Source of the DNA: Thioalkalivibrio paradoxus ARh 1
GTDB lineage: Bacteria; Pseudomonadota; Gammaproteobacteria; Ectothiorhodospirales; Ectothiorhodospiraceae
Assembly: GCF_000227685.2 (NCBI RefSeq)
Contig: NZ_CP007029.1
Location: 1,896,501-1,960,500, forward strand
Reading direction: 5' to 3'
Length of the DNA stretch: 64,000 nucleotides
Position 1 is the stretch's first letter; each line of letters opens with the position of its first letter. Made by a program: the position numbers and the translations under genes. Shown piece by piece: positions 7,444 through 16,981 of this stretch. A model generated the notes under the pieces. It did not search any database. It saw nothing but the letters and a program-made list of their open reading frames with translations, and was not told the DNA's origin.

Positions 7444-7773
7444 ATGACCGATACGGCTGCCGTCCTCTGGATACGGGACTTTCTGTTCTTTCGGGAATTC
7501 GTGACACCGGGAGTGCTGTTCGCGGCCTATTACACCGGCGCCCTGCTGATTCCGGTCGTCGTGTTCGACCTTGCGCGGCGTTTTCGGAGGCGCGTACAGG
7601 CCCGACTGACCGCGGAAGGCGTGTTGCCCGGGCGTCTGCGCACCCCCGTGGCATGGACGGCCGGGTATGCGGTCGTCGCCTTTCTGCTCGCCGAACTGGC
7701 CTGGCGCATGATGTTCGAGTTCATGCTTGCCTATTTTCAGATGCACGCCGCGATCACCGGCCTCGGGGGGTAG
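7444..7773 (+). CDS. Small two-helix membrane protein, DUF4282-like
   Basis: A 109-residue protein with two hydrophobic segments (about 19-40, TPGVLFAAYYTGALLIPVVV, and about 72-100) and an arginine-rich loop between them. The opening RDFLFFREFVTPGVLFAAYY resembles DUF4282 (F-x-ITP followed by an Ile/Tyr-rich helix). Function unknown. It runs away from the sigma54 activator across a short shared intergenic region and is followed by gdh. I see nothing pointing to a specific role. Confidence 0.65.
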   Translation: MTDTAAVLWIRDFLFFREFVTPGVLFAAYYTGALLIPVVVFDLARRFRRRVQARLTAEGVLPGRLRTPVAWTAGYAVVAFLLAELAWRMMFEFMLAYFQMHAAITGLGG

Positions 7774-7905
7774 CGGGCGGCGCCGCATGGTCGCGCCGGC
7801 CGATGATCCGCGATGCCGCAGCCCTGCACTGTGGCATCGCAAGGCCCTGAATGCCCACCACGCCGGGCTCAGCGGGATCCCGGCAGCAGCGATGGAGACC
7901 CGACG

Positions 7906-9333
7906 ATGACCGAAGAACACGTTCCGGAGGGATTTGCGGCCAGCGTTGCGCGCATGGTCGACCAGGCGCTGTCGCGCTTGCAGCTGCCCGAAGGCACCGC
8001 GGACGCGCTGAAGGCCTGCGCATCGGTAATCCAGGTCAGCTTCCCGGTGCGTTTTCGCGAGCGCGTCGAGGTCTTCACCGGTTGGCGCGCGGTGCATTCC
8101 GCCCATCGTCTGCCGGTCAAGGGGGGCCTGCGCTACTCGCCCGACATGAACCAGGATCACGCCGAAGCCCTCGCGGCGCTGATGAGCTACAAGTGCGCGG
8201 TCGTCGACGTGCCCTTCGGTGGGTCGAAGGGGGGGCTGCGCCTCGATCCCAGGCACTACGACGAACCCTGCCTGGAAAAGATCACGCGCAGCTTCGCCCG
8301 CGAACTCATCCGGCGCGGATACATCAGCCCCGCGGAGAACGTCCCGGCGCCGGACATGGGAACCACGCAGCGCGAGATGGCCTGGATCCTAGACACCTAC
8401 CGCGACCTCCACCCCGAGGATCTGAACCACATCGCCTGCGTCACCGGCAAGCCGGTGGAACTCGGTGGCGTTCCGGGCCGTCTCGAGGCGACCGGGCGCG
8501 GCGCGCATTATGCACTGGAGGCGTTCTTCAGAAATCCGGACGCGGTGCGCGGAGCCGGGCTACACGGTGGCCTGTCGGACCAGCGCATCGTGCTGCAGGG
8601 GCTGGGCAATGTCGGTCATCACCTCGGCCTGTTCCTGCAGAAGAAGGACAAGGCCCCGATCATCGCGATCATCGAACGCGACGGGGCGTTGCTCGACGAA
8701 AAGGGGCTCGACGTCGCTACGGTGAAACAGTACATGCAGCGCACCGGCGGGGTCGAAGGCTTTCCGGGCGTCCGATTCGAACGCGACGGCGCGCAGCTGC
8801 TGGAGGCGGACTGCGACATTCTGATTCCGGCCGCGCGCGAGGCGGTGATCCACCGGGGCAACGCCGAGCGCATTCAGGCGCGGCTCATCGTCGAGGCCGC
8901 AAACGGCCCCTGCACCTGGCAGGCGGACCAGATCCTGCGCGCGCGCGGCGTGACCATCCTTCCCGACCTGTTCGTGAATGCCGGCGGCGTCGTCGTCTCC
9001 TACTTCGAGTGGATTCGAAATATCGGCCATATCCGGTTGGGGCGGCTCCAGCGCAGGCACGACGCGATCCGCGGGCAGCATGTGATTTCCGCGATCGAGA
9101 TGCTGACGAACCGCTCGGCGCCCGACTGGCTGCACGACTCCCTGACCCGGGGCACCAACGAGATCGACCTGGTCCGCTCGGCACTGGACGACACCATGCG
9201 CCTGGCGTTTCAGGAGATCTTCGAAACCCGCGAGATCGAGGGCAACTCCGAAGCACTCGACTACCGCACCGCGGCCTATCTGATCGCGCTGCGCAAGATC
9301 ATGCGTGCGCGCATGGACCTGGGCGTGGTCTGA
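7906..9333 (+). CDS. gdhA: Glutamate dehydrogenase (Glu/Leu/Phe/Val dehydrogenase family)
   Basis: Reversibly converts glutamate to 2-oxoglutarate and ammonia. The 475-residue protein has the family substrate-binding and catalytic region PVKGGLRYSPDMNQDHAEAL, then VPFGGSKGGLRLDP with the catalytic lysine, and PAPDMGT. The Rossmann domain includes VLQGLGNVGHHLGLFLQKK (about 230). The C-terminus is somewhat longer than in hexameric enzymes. The ATG at 7906 has GGAGA upstream; an in-frame extension to 7813 lacks a good site. Coenzyme preference cannot be read safely, though the family type is usually NAD-linked. Confidence 0.9.
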   Translation: MTEEHVPEGFAASVARMVDQALSRLQLPEGTADALKACASVIQVSFPVRFRERVEVFTGWRAVHSAHRLPVKGGLRYSPDMNQDHAEALAALMSYKCAVVDVPFGGSKGGLRLDPRHYDEPCLEKITRSFARELIRRGYISPAENVPAPDMGTTQREMAWILDTYRDLHPEDLNHIACVTGKPVELGGVPGRLEATGRGAHYALEAFFRNPDAVRGAGLHGGLSDQRIVLQGLGNVGHHLGLFLQKKDKAPIIAIIERDGALLDEKGLDVATVKQYMQRTGGVEGFPGVRFERDGAQLLEADCDILIPAAREAVIHRGNAERIQARLIVEAANGPCTWQADQILRARGVTILPDLFVNAGGVVVSYFEWIRNIGHIRLGRLQRRHDAIRGQHVISAIEMLTNRSAPDWLHDSLTRGTNEIDLVRSALDDTMRLAFQEIFETREIEGNSEALDYRTAAYLIALRKIMRARMDLGVV

Positions 9334-9435
9334 ACGCATCGGGTTCCCCGTCGCTGGTCACGCGCGGGCCGAGACCGCCATTCACGGCTCCGCCTAACTT
9401 TCATGGCCAGCGGCCACCCCCGATGATGAAAGACG

Positions 9436-9553
9436 CGTAGGGCGGAAAAGGCCGAAGGCCGTCATCCGCCATTCCCACGCCGGGGTTGCCGCAGGCCGCG
9501 CGGGGCGATCCGAACGCCATGTGGCGGATGACGCTGCGCTTTTCCGCCCTACG
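9436..9553 (+). repeat. MITE-like palindromic element, copy A
   Basis: Ends are CGTAGGGCGGAAAAGGCCGA and, inverted, GCGCTTTTCCGCCCTACG. Internal arms GTCATCCGCCA / TGGCGGATGAC can fold the whole element. The centre (CCACGCCGGGGTTGCCGCAG) is shared with copy C at 19290. No ORF of its own; short frames through it are artefacts. Confidence 0.85.
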
Positions 9554-9637
9554 GGTCGCCCGGGACACGAGACAGGCCGTTCTTTCACGCTAACTGTCAT
9601 GGCCAGCGGCCACCCCCGATGATGAAAGAGGCATAGG

Positions 9638-9752
9638 CGTAGGGCGGCAGAGGCCGAAGGCCGTCATCCGCCAGCTGGCGCCCGGATTGCCGCGGGCGCC
9701 TGGGCACTGCGAACGCCGTACGGCGGATGACGCTGCGCTTTTCCGCCCTACG
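9638..9752 (+). repeat. MITE-like palindromic element, copy B
   Basis: Same ends as copy A, 84 bp further on in the same orientation. The centre differs (GGCGCCCGGATTGCCGCGGG) and matches copy D at 39738, so two subtypes exist. The right flank GACTTTCACGCTAA follows, as in copy A. Confidence 0.85.
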
Positions 9753-9860
9753 GGTCGCCCGGGACACGAGACAGGCCGTGACTTTCACGCTAAGCAACCC
9801 TTCGAGTTCTGGGTCCTGCCGCGGTGCCACGGACGGCCCATGGCGCCGCATCCTTGCCGA

Positions 9861-11267
9861 TTACGCCGGTCCGGACGCGCCCTGCCCGTACCGGGCCTCG
9901 AGCAGCCCGAGCACCGCACGCAGCCCCATCGCCTCCCCGCCCTTCGGGCGTCCCGGCCGGGCACGCGTGTTCCAGGCCATCACGTCGAAGTGCAGCCAGG
10001 GCACGCCGGCGGGCGCGAACTCTTTCAGGAACAGGGCCGCGGTGATCGCGCCCGCATAACCGCCGGAGCTGCTGTTGACGAAATCCGCCACCCGGCTGTC
10101 GAGCAGATGGCGATACGGTTCGTGCAGCGGCAGGCGCCAGACCGGGTCGTCCCAGTACCCTGCCGGGGCCTGCAGATCGGCGGCAAGGACCTCATCGTCG
10201 CAGAAAAACGCTGCGATCTCGGTCCCCACCGCGACCCTCGCCGCACCGGTCAGCGTAGCGAAATCGATCACCAGGTCGGGATCGCACTCGCCCGCCCGCA
10301 CCAGCAGGTCGGCCAGCACCAGCCGGCCCTCGGCGTCGGTGTTGTCGATCTCGACGGTCTTGCCGTTGCGCGCCTTCAGCACGTCACCGGGGCGGAACGA
10401 ACGCGACCCCACCGCGTTTTCGACCGCGCCTACCAGCGCGGTGACGCGGACCGGGAGCGCCAGTGCCATGATCGCCCGGGCCAATCCCAGCACGATCGCC
10501 GCTCCCCCCATGTCCTTTTTCATCAGGCGCATGTGGTTGCCCGGCTTCAGATTCAGGCCGCCGGAATCGAAACAGACGCCCTTGCCCACCAGCACCACAT
10601 GCGGCGCATCGGGCCGGCCCCAGGCCAGTTCGATCACGCGCGGGCTGAACGCGCTGGCCGCACCGACCGCGCGAATGCAGGAAAAGCCCTGCTCCAGTGC
10701 CGCGTCGTCGCTGATCACGCGCAGCCCTGCCTGGAACTCCTCGGCAAGCTCCCGGGCCGCGTCGGCGAGGTGTACCGGCATCATGTCGGCAGGCGGCGTA
10801 TTGATCAGGTCGCGCACCAGCCGTTGCGCGGCCACCAGGGCCTCGACCCGGGTCCGGTCGACGCCATCCGGCCAGACGAGCTGGGGCGGCGGTTTCCCCG
10901 CTTTCCGGTAGCGCTCGAAACGATAGCTGGCCAACCCCCAGCCCACGAGCATCCGCTCCAGCGCGTCCGCGTCGACGGCCGCCGATGCTACCCGGTACAC
11001 GCCCGGCGACAGCTGTTCCAATGCTTGCGCGAGCACCCAGTGGGGGCTTGCCGGTTCGTGCCCCAGTAACACCGCGGCGGTGGTCCCGTCGGTAGCCGGA
11101 ATCCGCAGCAAGCTGCCCGACTCGGCCCGGAAATCGTTCTGCTCCGCCCAGTTGCGCCAGAGTTCGGGATTCCGGGCGAGCAGATCCGGAAGTTCCTCCG
11201 TGGTGACGGGGATCAGCGGGACGGCGCCGCCGGTATCTTTCGCGGTGGACAAGAAGATGGGTTCCAC
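9861..11267 (-). CDS. Leucyl aminopeptidase family (M17) peptidase
   Basis: Cytosolic dinuclear-metal aminopeptidase that removes N-terminal residues from peptides. The 468-residue protein contains VVLVGKGVCFDSGGLNLKPG with the catalytic lysine and a metal aspartate. The M17 signature follows as NTDAEGRLVLADLL, with KDMGGAAIVLGLARAIMAL between them. The N-terminal half is divergent, as in the PepB-like short branch. The start is GTG (11267), with GAGGCGAG upstream. It is convergent with gdhA and divergent from the ABC exporter; no operon partner. Confidence 0.88.
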   Translation of the reverse strand: MEPIFLSTAKDTGGAVPLIPVTTEELPDLLARNPELWRNWAEQNDFRAESGSLLRIPATDGTTAAVLLGHEPASPHWVLAQALEQLSPGVYRVASAAVDADALERMLVGWGLASYRFERYRKAGKPPPQLVWPDGVDRTRVEALVAAQRLVRDLINTPPADMMPVHLADAARELAEEFQAGLRVISDDAALEQGFSCIRAVGAASAFSPRVIELAWGRPDAPHVVLVGKGVCFDSGGLNLKPGNHMRLMKKDMGGAAIVLGLARAIMALALPVRVTALVGAVENAVGSRSFRPGDVLKARNGKTVEIDNTDAEGRLVLADLLVRAGECDPDLVIDFATLTGAARVAVGTEIAAFFCDDEVLAADLQAPAGYWDDPVWRLPLHEPYRHLLDSRVADFVNSSSGGYAGAITAALFLKEFAPAGVPWLHFDVMAWNTRARPGRPKGGEAMGLRAVLGLLEARYGQGASGPA

Positions 11268-11400
11268 GGTCTGTACTCGCCTCTTGGGGAAGGATTCGGC
11301 GCGGCGCCGCGTCCCCCTGCACCCGGCACCGCACGCGTCATGATACTGTCACGTCCGATTGCCGGGGCGCCACCACAACGAGCGACGAGGGCGAACACCA

Positions 11401-12351
11401 ATGACCGCAGCACTGGAGATCCGGGGCCTGCACAAGACCTATCGCAACGGCTTCGAGGCCCTGAAAGGCATCGACCTGACCGTTGCGCCCGGGAGCTTCT
11501 TCGCGCTGCTGGGGCCGAACGGCGCGGGCAAATCCACGACGATCGGCATCATCACGTCGCTGATCAACAAGACGGCCGGTGCGGTCCGGGTCTTCGGTCA
11601 CGACCTCGACCGCGAATTGCAGGAGGTCAAGCGCAGCATCGGCGTGGTGCCACAGGAGTTCAATTTCAACACCTTCGAGCCAGTGGGCGAGATCGTGGTG
11701 AACCAGGCCGGGTACTACGGGATCGCCCGCGGCGAGGCCTGGCGGCGGGCGCAGCACTACCTGGGCGAACTCGGCCTCTGGGACAAGCGCCGCGACATGG
11801 CGCGGACGTTATCCGGGGGAATGAAGCGGCGGCTGATGATCGCGCGCGCGCTGGTACACGAACCCCGGCTGCTGATCCTGGACGAGCCGACGGCGGGTGT
11901 CGACATCGAACTGCGGCGTTCGATGTGGGAGTTTCTGCAGGACGTGAACCGTGACGGGCGCAGCATCATCCTGACGACCCATTACCTGGAAGAGGCGGAA
12001 CGCCTGTGCCGCAGCATCGCGATCATCGACCATGGACGCATCGTCGAGAACACGACCATGAAGGCGCTGCTTGCACAACTGGATACCGAGACCGTGATTC
12101 TCGATCTGCAAGCCCCCGCCGAGCGTCTGCCCAAGCATTCGGGGATTGTGCTGCGCGCGATCGACGCCTTGACGCTGGAGGCCGACATCCATCGCGGAGA
12201 AAGCCTGAATAATCTATTCCAATTGCTTGACCAAGAAGGAATCCAGGTGCAAAGCATGCGCAACAAGTCCAACCGCCTCGAGGAATTGTTCATTCGCATG
12301 ACGCAGGCTGGAAACGGCCAGCTCCGGGACCTCGGCGGGAGTACTCGATGA
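11401..12351 (+). CDS. yadG: ABC exporter ATP-binding protein (YadG-like)
   Basis: ATPase subunit of an ABC-2 type exporter. The 316-residue protein has Walker A GPNGAGKST (about 40), the Q-loop in GVVPQEFNFNTF, the signature LSGGMKRRLMIARAL, Walker B LLILDEPTAGVDIE and the switch histidine in TTHYLEEAE. The C-terminal 80 residues are the usual regulatory extension. The start at 11401 has GAGGG upstream. Its stop overlaps the permease start (ATGA), so the two are translationally coupled. Substrate unknown. Confidence 0.9.
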   Translation: MTAALEIRGLHKTYRNGFEALKGIDLTVAPGSFFALLGPNGAGKSTTIGIITSLINKTAGAVRVFGHDLDRELQEVKRSIGVVPQEFNFNTFEPVGEIVVNQAGYYGIARGEAWRRAQHYLGELGLWDKRRDMARTLSGGMKRRLMIARALVHEPRLLILDEPTAGVDIELRRSMWEFLQDVNRDGRSIILTTHYLEEAERLCRSIAIIDHGRIVENTTMKALLAQLDTETVILDLQAPAERLPKHSGIVLRAIDALTLEADIHRGESLNNLFQLLDQEGIQVQSMRNKSNRLEELFIRMTQAGNGQLRDLGGSTR

Positions 12352-13130
12352 AGCCGCTGCACCTGCACGAACAGTGGACCGCGCTGCGCACGATCGCGAT
12401 CAAGGAGGTGCTGCGCTTCAGCCGCATCTGGGTGCAAACCGTGTTGCCCCCGATGATCACCACCGCACTCTATTTCGTGATCTTCGGCGGGCTGATCGGT
12501 ACCCGTATCGGAGAGATGGACGGCTACCGGTACATGGATTTCATCGTGCCGGGACTGATCATGCTGGCGGTAATCACGAACAGCTATGCCAACGTCGTGT
12601 CCTCCTTCTTCAGCTCCAAGTTCCAGCGCCACATCGAAGAACTTCTGGTCTCGCCGGTACCCAACAGCCTGATCATCCTCGGATTCATCGGCGGCGGCGT
12701 CGCGCGCGGTCTGACCGTGGGGGTCGGGGTGACCGCGGTGTCGCTGTTCTTCAGCCCGCCAAGCGTGCACAACCTGGCCGTCGCGCTCTCGATCGTCGTG
12801 CTGACCTCGATCCTGTTCTCGCTGGCGGGCCTGATCAACGGCGTGTTCGCGCGCACCTTCGACGACATCTCGATCGTGCCCACCTTCGTGCTGACCCCAC
12901 TGACCTACCTCGGCGGGGTGTTCTACTCGGTTTCGCTGCTGCCCGGTTTCTGGCAGGACGTGTCGCTGCTCAACCCGATCCTGTACATGGTGAACGCGTT
13001 CCGCTACGGCCTTCTGGGCACGAGCGACCTATCGCTGACGCTCTCCTACGCGATCATCATCGGCTTCATCGTTGCGCTCTACCTGTTCGCACTGGCCATG
13101 CTGAACCGCGGGGTCGGCATCCGGACCTGA
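12348..13130 (+). CDS. yadH: ABC-2 type permease (YadH-like)
   Basis: Membrane subunit partnering the upstream ATPase. The 260-residue protein has about six hydrophobic helices and the ABC-2 consensus MDFIVPGLIMLAVITNSYAN. Later segments include PLTYLGGVFYSVSLLPGFWQ and LNPILYMVNAFRYGLLG, typical of the YadH/DrrB group. ATG overlaps the ATPase stop by four bases. The cargo is unknown. Confidence 0.9.
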   Translation: MKPLHLHEQWTALRTIAIKEVLRFSRIWVQTVLPPMITTALYFVIFGGLIGTRIGEMDGYRYMDFIVPGLIMLAVITNSYANVVSSFFSSKFQRHIEELLVSPVPNSLIILGFIGGGVARGLTVGVGVTAVSLFFSPPSVHNLAVALSIVVLTSILFSLAGLINGVFARTFDDISIVPTFVLTPLTYLGGVFYSVSLLPGFWQDVSLLNPILYMVNAFRYGLLGTSDLSLTLSYAIIIGFIVALYLFALAMLNRGVGIRT

Positions 13131-13151
13131 CCCCCGCCGACCGGGGGCGCG

Positions 13152-13181
13152 TTTTCAATTGCGCACGAATGATGCTATAAA
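13152..13181 (+). promoter_or_regulatory. Sigma70-type promoter of the M23 peptidase gene
   Basis: A -10 box TATAAA (13176-13181) preceded at 18 bp by TTTTCA (13152-13157), a weak -35. It lies 28 bp before the M23 peptidase start. Confidence 0.4.
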
Positions 13182-13209
13182 TCCGCATCGTTGACCGCGG
13201 CAGGCATAC

Positions 13210-14739
13210 ATGCCCTCGACCAAAGCGATCATTTCATGGGTTATTTTCGGCGGTCTGGGTATCACGGCCATCACGGCCTCCAGCTTCCTGCCGGAAGATC
13301 AACTGGGCATCACCGGGACACCGGGTGCCGCATCCCCGGGATTCGCGCGCTCGGCCGACCCCGCCTATGCGCGTGCTCGGGACTCTGCATCGGCACGGGG
13401 CGGCGCTGACGCCAGCAGCGGGGACCTTGCTGAGGCGCTCAAGCACGCGGCCGGCGTCCGCCTTGGCATCGGCGAACTTCTCGACGATGCACATGCCTGG
13501 GAGCCGCTCGACTGGTCCGATCACGCGGCCGCGTTCGAAGCCTGGAGCGTGGAGCAGCCGGGTGCCGCGACCTCCTACGAACCGGTCGAGCTGGATCTGG
13601 ATCCCCCTCCTGCGCAGCGCACACAGTGGTTCCGGCACACGCTGCGCGCGGGCGAGAGCCTCGGCGCGCTCTGGAACAGCGCCTGGGATCTGCAGCTCAC
13701 GACGCTTTACGGCATGCTGGCCGATTCCGACAGCGCCCGCATCCTGAATCTGGTGCATCCCGGCCAGGAGGTCGAGTGGCGGGTCGACGACAACGGCGAA
13801 CTGCTGCATCTGCGCCTGTGGACCGACGAGGCCCTCGGGCATGAATGGGTCCGCGACGACGATGGCAGCTTCGCGCGGGGCGAGGTGCGCAACATTCGGG
13901 AAATCACGCATCTCGTGCTCAGCGCGGAGGTCCGTGGCAATATCGAGGCCTCGCTGGCCGCACGCAACGAGCTATCGCCGGATGCCGCCGAGGCACTCGG
14001 CGTGCTGCTCGATCGGCACCTGCCCGTGCGCAAGCAGGCCCGGACCGGGGACCGCTTCACGCTGCTGCTAGAGCAGGAAATGCTCGTGGGCGACGACACG
14101 CCATACGAAATCCGCCTGCTGGCGTTCGAGTATCGCGGCAAGGAGGTCGATATCAGCGCCGCCCGCTACACCGACGGGCGCTTCTACACCCTCGACGGCG
14201 AAAGCCTGCTGCCCCCCTTCGACCGCAAGCCCTTTGCCGGGAAGCACCCGGTGAGTTCGGGTTTCAACCTGCGGCGCCGCCATCCAGTAACCGGACGAAC
14301 CGCGCCGCATCCCGGAACCGATTTCGCGATGCCGATCGGCACTCCGATCCTCGCGCCGGCGGACGGCACGGTCACGCGCGTCGACTTCCATCCGTACGCC
14401 GGGCGCTATGTCGAGATCGAACACGGCCAGGGCTACAGTACCCGCTACCTGCATCTGCAGCGCGCGCTGGTGGCCAAGGGCGACGAGGTCCGGCGTGGCG
14501 AACGCATTGCACTCTCGGGCAACTCGGGCCGCACCACCGGGCCTCATCTGCATTACGAATTGCACGTCGACGGTCGCCCGGTGGATGTGCTTCGAGCCGA
14601 ACTGCCAAGCAACGAGACGCTGGCCGACCACGAACTCGAACAGTTCCAGCGCATGGCCGCGCCGATGATCGCCGAACTGCGGGACGCGGCACCCATGCGA
14701 CAGATCGCGATGCGGCCCTTCGCCGAGCTCGGCCCGTAG
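13210..14739 (+). CDS. M23-family murein endopeptidase (MepM/YebA-like)
   Basis: Cell-wall hydrolase that cuts peptidoglycan cross-links in the periplasm. The 509-residue protein has an N-terminal signal anchor (about 5-25) and a low-complexity linker. An OapA/LysM-like region follows (HTLRAGESLGALW near 140, NLVHPGQEVEW). The C-terminal LytM domain (about 345-460) has zinc ligands in HPGTDFA and the second motif GPHLHYE. Both metal motifs are intact, so it should be active. The ATG at 13210 follows a clear -10 element closely. Confidence 0.87.
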   Translation: MPSTKAIISWVIFGGLGITAITASSFLPEDQLGITGTPGAASPGFARSADPAYARARDSASARGGADASSGDLAEALKHAAGVRLGIGELLDDAHAWEPLDWSDHAAAFEAWSVEQPGAATSYEPVELDLDPPPAQRTQWFRHTLRAGESLGALWNSAWDLQLTTLYGMLADSDSARILNLVHPGQEVEWRVDDNGELLHLRLWTDEALGHEWVRDDDGSFARGEVRNIREITHLVLSAEVRGNIEASLAARNELSPDAAEALGVLLDRHLPVRKQARTGDRFTLLLEQEMLVGDDTPYEIRLLAFEYRGKEVDISAARYTDGRFYTLDGESLLPPFDRKPFAGKHPVSSGFNLRRRHPVTGRTAPHPGTDFAMPIGTPILAPADGTVTRVDFHPYAGRYVEIEHGQGYSTRYLHLQRALVAKGDEVRRGERIALSGNSGRTTGPHLHYELHVDGRPVDVLRAELPSNETLADHELEQFQRMAAPMIAELRDAAPMRQIAMRPFAELGP

Positions 14740-14773
14740 CTCCGGCCATCGGGCCGGTACCGGCGCTTGCGTC

Positions 14774-16618
14774 GTGTCCCCACCGCCTTCCCTGCTCGAC
14801 CCGCTCGCCCCAGCCCGTATCGGCTGGGAGAACGGCCAGCCGCGCGCGCTGACCTACGACGACGTGTACTTTAGCGAACGGAATCCCTGTGGCGAGGTGC
14901 GTGCGGTCTTCATCGAGGCCAACGGCCTGCCCGGTCGCTTTCGCAGAACCCGGCGGTTCGCGATCGGCGAGACCGGCTTCGGTACCGGTCTGAATTTCTT
15001 CCTGACCCTGCAGACCTGGCGTGAACATGCGTTGCCCGACGGCTTCCTGAGCTACCTGAGCACCGAGGCGCACCCGCTCCTGCTCGCGGATCTCCTGCGC
15101 GCATTGCGCGCCCAGGGCATCCCCGAAGCGGACATCGAACCGCTCTCCCGGCAATATCCACCGCCACTGTCGGGCGTCTACCGGATCCGCTTCCCCAACG
15201 ACCGTGTGGTGCTCACCCTCGTCCAGGGCGACGCAGCCCCGTCGCTGGCGCAGATCCAGGGACACGTCGACGCCTGGTTCCTCGACGGATTCGCCCCTGC
15301 GCGCAACCCTGCCCTGTGGAACGTCGCGGTCTTCCGGCAGGTTGCACGGCTTTCCCATCGCGGCACCACCTTCGGCACCTTCACCGCGGCCGGACAGGTG
15401 CGGCGCGATCTCGCCGAAGTGGGCTTCGCGGTACAGAAGGCCCCGGGATTCGCCGGCAAGCGGGAGCGCTGTTTCGGCGCGTTCCAGCCGAACTCGGCAC
15501 CGGCGGCAGCGCCTCCGCGCCGCGTCGCGGTGGTCGGTGCCGGCATCGCCGGTCTGAGTGCCGCCCGGGCCCTGCGGCAACGCGGCATCGAAGTCACCGT
15601 GTTCGACCCGATGGGGCCAGGAGGGCGTGCCTCGGGCAACCCGGCCGCACTGCTCACGCCACACCTGAGCGCGGCGGAACCGGAGCGCAATGCCATCGCG
15701 CTGGCGGGGGTTCGTGCCACGCATGCGTTGCTGGACGACCTGGGGGGCGACGCCGTTCCCGGGCTGATCCTGGCGCGCGGCGTCGAACACCATGGCGTGA
15801 CCCGGCACGCGGCGCGCCGTCTCGGCAGACTGGTGGCGCTCGACCCGGCGACCCTGGGGCATCTCTACCGCATCCGATCGCAGGCGCCGGAGCGGCCGGT
15901 CGTGGACTACCCCGGTGGCCTCGCGCTCGATCTCGGTTTGCTGTGCCGCCATCTGGCAGCGGATCTCGACCTGCGCCCGTTGCCGGTGGGTGCGGTCGAA
16001 TGCCGACCCGGGGACGTGCAGCTGCACGTTGGGCACGAAACACGCCGCTTCGACGCCGCGATCATCGCGACCGGCGCGGTGCGCGGCATCTGCTGCCCGG
16101 GGCAGCCCGTGCCGGCCGTGGTCGGCGGCCAGATGACTCGCATCGCGACGCGGCTGGCGGGCGTCCGCGAGTCGGCTCTCAGCGGGCAAGGCTACTGCCT
16201 TCCGGCAGACGAGGGACAACACTGGCTCGGCGCGACCTACCGGCATGGAGGTGAGATCGCCGGCGTGCGCGACGAAGACAACCGGGAGAATCTGGCTCGA
16301 CTGGCCTGGGTGGATGCCGCGCTTTCAGACCCCGAGCGCGTGCCCGTCAGCGGCGCCTGGTTCGGCGCCCGCGCGGTATTCCCGGATCGGCTGCCAGCGG
16401 TCGGCATATTGTCGAACACCGGCGGCGAACATGCGCCGGTCGCGATCAACGTCGGCTACGGTTCGCGCGGGCTGCTGTATGCACCGCTGTGCGGCACCCT
16501 CCTGGCGGACCGGATCTGCGGGCTTCCGGAACCCCTGCCTGCATTCCTGAGCCGCCTGTTCGCGCCCGACCGATTCGCCGAAAAGCCGGCGGCTCCGCCG
16601 GCACGGAACCAAAGCTAG
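14774..16618 (+). CDS. mnmC: Bifunctional tRNA U34 modification enzyme MnmC
   Basis: Completes 5-methylaminomethyl-2-thiouridine at the tRNA wobble position. The C-terminal FAD domain removes the carboxymethyl group and the N-terminal domain methylates the amine. The 614-residue protein has the SAM-binding stretch GETGFGTGLNFFLTLQTW near 55-72 and DGFAPARNPALW near 172, then the FAD fold VAVVGAGIAGLSAARALRQR (about 253-272). Both domains are complete. The start is GTG at 14774. Confidence 0.92.
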   Translation: MSPPPSLLDPLAPARIGWENGQPRALTYDDVYFSERNPCGEVRAVFIEANGLPGRFRRTRRFAIGETGFGTGLNFFLTLQTWREHALPDGFLSYLSTEAHPLLLADLLRALRAQGIPEADIEPLSRQYPPPLSGVYRIRFPNDRVVLTLVQGDAAPSLAQIQGHVDAWFLDGFAPARNPALWNVAVFRQVARLSHRGTTFGTFTAAGQVRRDLAEVGFAVQKAPGFAGKRERCFGAFQPNSAPAAAPPRRVAVVGAGIAGLSAARALRQRGIEVTVFDPMGPGGRASGNPAALLTPHLSAAEPERNAIALAGVRATHALLDDLGGDAVPGLILARGVEHHGVTRHAARRLGRLVALDPATLGHLYRIRSQAPERPVVDYPGGLALDLGLLCRHLAADLDLRPLPVGAVECRPGDVQLHVGHETRRFDAAIIATGAVRGICCPGQPVPAVVGGQMTRIATRLAGVRESALSGQGYCLPADEGQHWLGATYRHGGEIAGVRDEDNRENLARLAWVDAALSDPERVPVSGAWFGARAVFPDRLPAVGILSNTGGEHAPVAINVGYGSRGLLYAPLCGTLLADRICGLPEPLPAFLSRLFAPDRFAEKPAAPPARNQS

Positions 16619-16981
16619 TGCATCACGGCGCCCGACCCCAGGATCCAATACCGCAACGGCGAACCTGATTATCACGAAACCTCCTCAGCCAGTGCGATAC
16701 CTCTCCGCGTCGGTCGTCATTGCGAGCGAAGCGCGGCACTAATGCGCATAGCGCATTGAACAGCCGCAGGCTGGCCCGAAGGGCGAGCGCAGCGAGTAAT
16801 CCAGGCGGCGCGGGGGGACCATCGCCCTCTGGATCGCCACGTCGCTTCGCTCCTCGCGATGACGCTGGTTTCGAAGATGGCCCAGTCCAGCTTGCGGAGC
16901 TTCCGTGATAATCAGGACGGCGAATGACGGTTTGGGCCCTCTTCCGGCCAGCGCCGTCACCCAAAGGGCAAGCCGTGTGAT
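16619..16981. other. 363-bp gene-free interval with one inverted-repeat element
   Basis: Lies between the convergent ends of mnmC and the YgiQ gene. It contains the element at 16716-16864. I see no RNA gene or ORF of merit in the remainder. Confidence 0.7.
16716..16864. repeat. Inverted-repeat element of the CGTCATTGCGAGCGAAGCG type
   Basis: The left end CGTCATTGCGAGCGAAGCG (16716-16734) is nearly inverted at the right end, CGCTTCGCTCCTCGCGATGACG. About 149 bp, no ORF. This end sequence is a widespread bacterial repeat type. Unrelated to the CGTAGGGCGG element. Confidence 0.75.

Larger units (their letters stand above)
9334..9860. other. 527-bp gene-free interval filled by two tandem MITE-like elements
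   Basis: Between convergent gdhA and pepA there is no credible gene. The space holds two tandem copies of the palindromic element (9436-9553 and 9638-9752) with their shared flanks: ATGGCCAGCGGCCACCCCCG on the left, CGGGACACGAGACAGGCCGT on the right. The rest shows nothing I can name. Confidence 0.8.

Noticed and set aside
9394-9851. Small frames with the peptide [10 protein letters not shown]
   Set aside because: Generated by the palindromic element; the same peptide appears at every copy.
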